DNA of 24,170 nt, from the NCBI GenBank assembly GCA_038522635.1, contig JBCBJZ010000044.1, forward strand, positions 1 to 24,170, in the 5' to 3' direction. The stretch's first letter is position 1; each line of letters begins with the position of its first letter. Position numbers and translations under genes: made by a program. This stretch comes from JBCBJZ01 sp038522635. GTDB taxonomy: Bacteria; Pseudomonadota; Alphaproteobacteria; Rhizobiales; Hyphomicrobiaceae. Below are positions 23,947 through 24,170 of the stretch, one piece after another. Under the pieces are notes generated by a model that worked only from the letters and a program-made list of their open reading frames with translations, had not been told where the DNA came from and searched no databases.

Positions 23947-24170
23947 ATGACCACCACGACCGACACCTCAGGCATGGGCGCCAGCCGAGAAGATTTCGCC
24001 GCAATGCTCGATGAAAGCTTCGCGTTGCAGGAGCCCGTCGAAGGCAGCGTCATCAAGGGCACGATCGTGGCGATCGAAAAAGACCTCGCCGTGATCGACG
24101 TCGGCCTGAAAATGGAAGGCCGTGTGCCTCTGAAGGAGTTTGCGGTCGCCGGCAAGTCGGCTGATCTTTC
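23947..24170 (+). CDS. rpsA: 30S ribosomal protein S1 (partial, N-terminus)
   Basis: The first ~74 residues of ribosomal protein S1, cut by the window end. S1 binds mRNA at the small subunit through repeated OB-fold S1 domains. Visible are REDFAAMLDESF and the start of the first S1 domain, EGSVIKGTIVAIEKDLAVIDVGLKMEGRVPLKEF. The ATG has AGGAG 5 nt upstream. A full-length alphaproteobacterial S1 is about 560-570 aa. Confidence 0.95.
   Translation, partial: MTTTTDTSGMGASREDFAAMLDESFALQEPVEGSVIKGTIVAIEKDLAVIDVGLKMEGRVPLKEFAVAGKSADL

Overview
The window is GC-rich, densely coded chromosomal DNA from an alphaproteobacterium, most like the Rhizobiales/Hyphomicrobiales. The best evidence is the right end. 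There, a tRNA-Ala and a TIGR02300-family zinc-ribbon protein lie divergent from a CP4-type (class II) aroA, followed by cmk and the start of rpsA, an order I know from alphaproteobacteria. I see no insertion sequence, phage gene or CRISPR array.

Left part (1-7.6 kb). A fumarylacetoacetate-hydrolase-family gene converges on a minus-strand cluster that reads EVE-domain protein with histone-H1-like tails, ETF-beta lysine methyltransferase homologue, MFS transporter. Next comes a minus-strand operon, also reading leftward: a COG0523/CobW-type zinc GTPase (ZigA-like), a DUF1826 protein (GTGA overlap) and an S-(hydroxymethyl)glutathione dehydrogenase (22 nt gap). It is preceded by a perfect 20-bp AT-rich palindrome that looks like a Zur operator. 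The dehydrogenase keeps its catalytic-zinc ligands but has lost two of the four cysteines that bind the structural zinc. I read the cluster as a candidate zinc-starvation operon with a zinc-sparing formaldehyde-detoxification enzyme; this is the most interesting system in the window.

Middle part (7.8-15.3 kb). A two-gene RND efflux operon (membrane fusion protein, then inner-membrane pump) diverges from a TetR-family regulator. The intergenic region holds two copies of a 7-5-7 inverted repeat 45 bp apart, one covering a predicted -35 element. A hairpin-rich convergent spacer separates tetR from a large predicted exported protein that I cannot assign to a family.

Right part (15.5-24.2 kb). 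sbcD and sbcC overlap by ATGA and encode the Mre11/Rad50-like nuclease. tRNA-Ala(GGC) and the TIGR02300 protein follow on the minus strand, then aroA, cmk and a truncated rpsA on the plus strand. The cmk-rpsA spacer carries a perfect 12-bp-stem inverted repeat.
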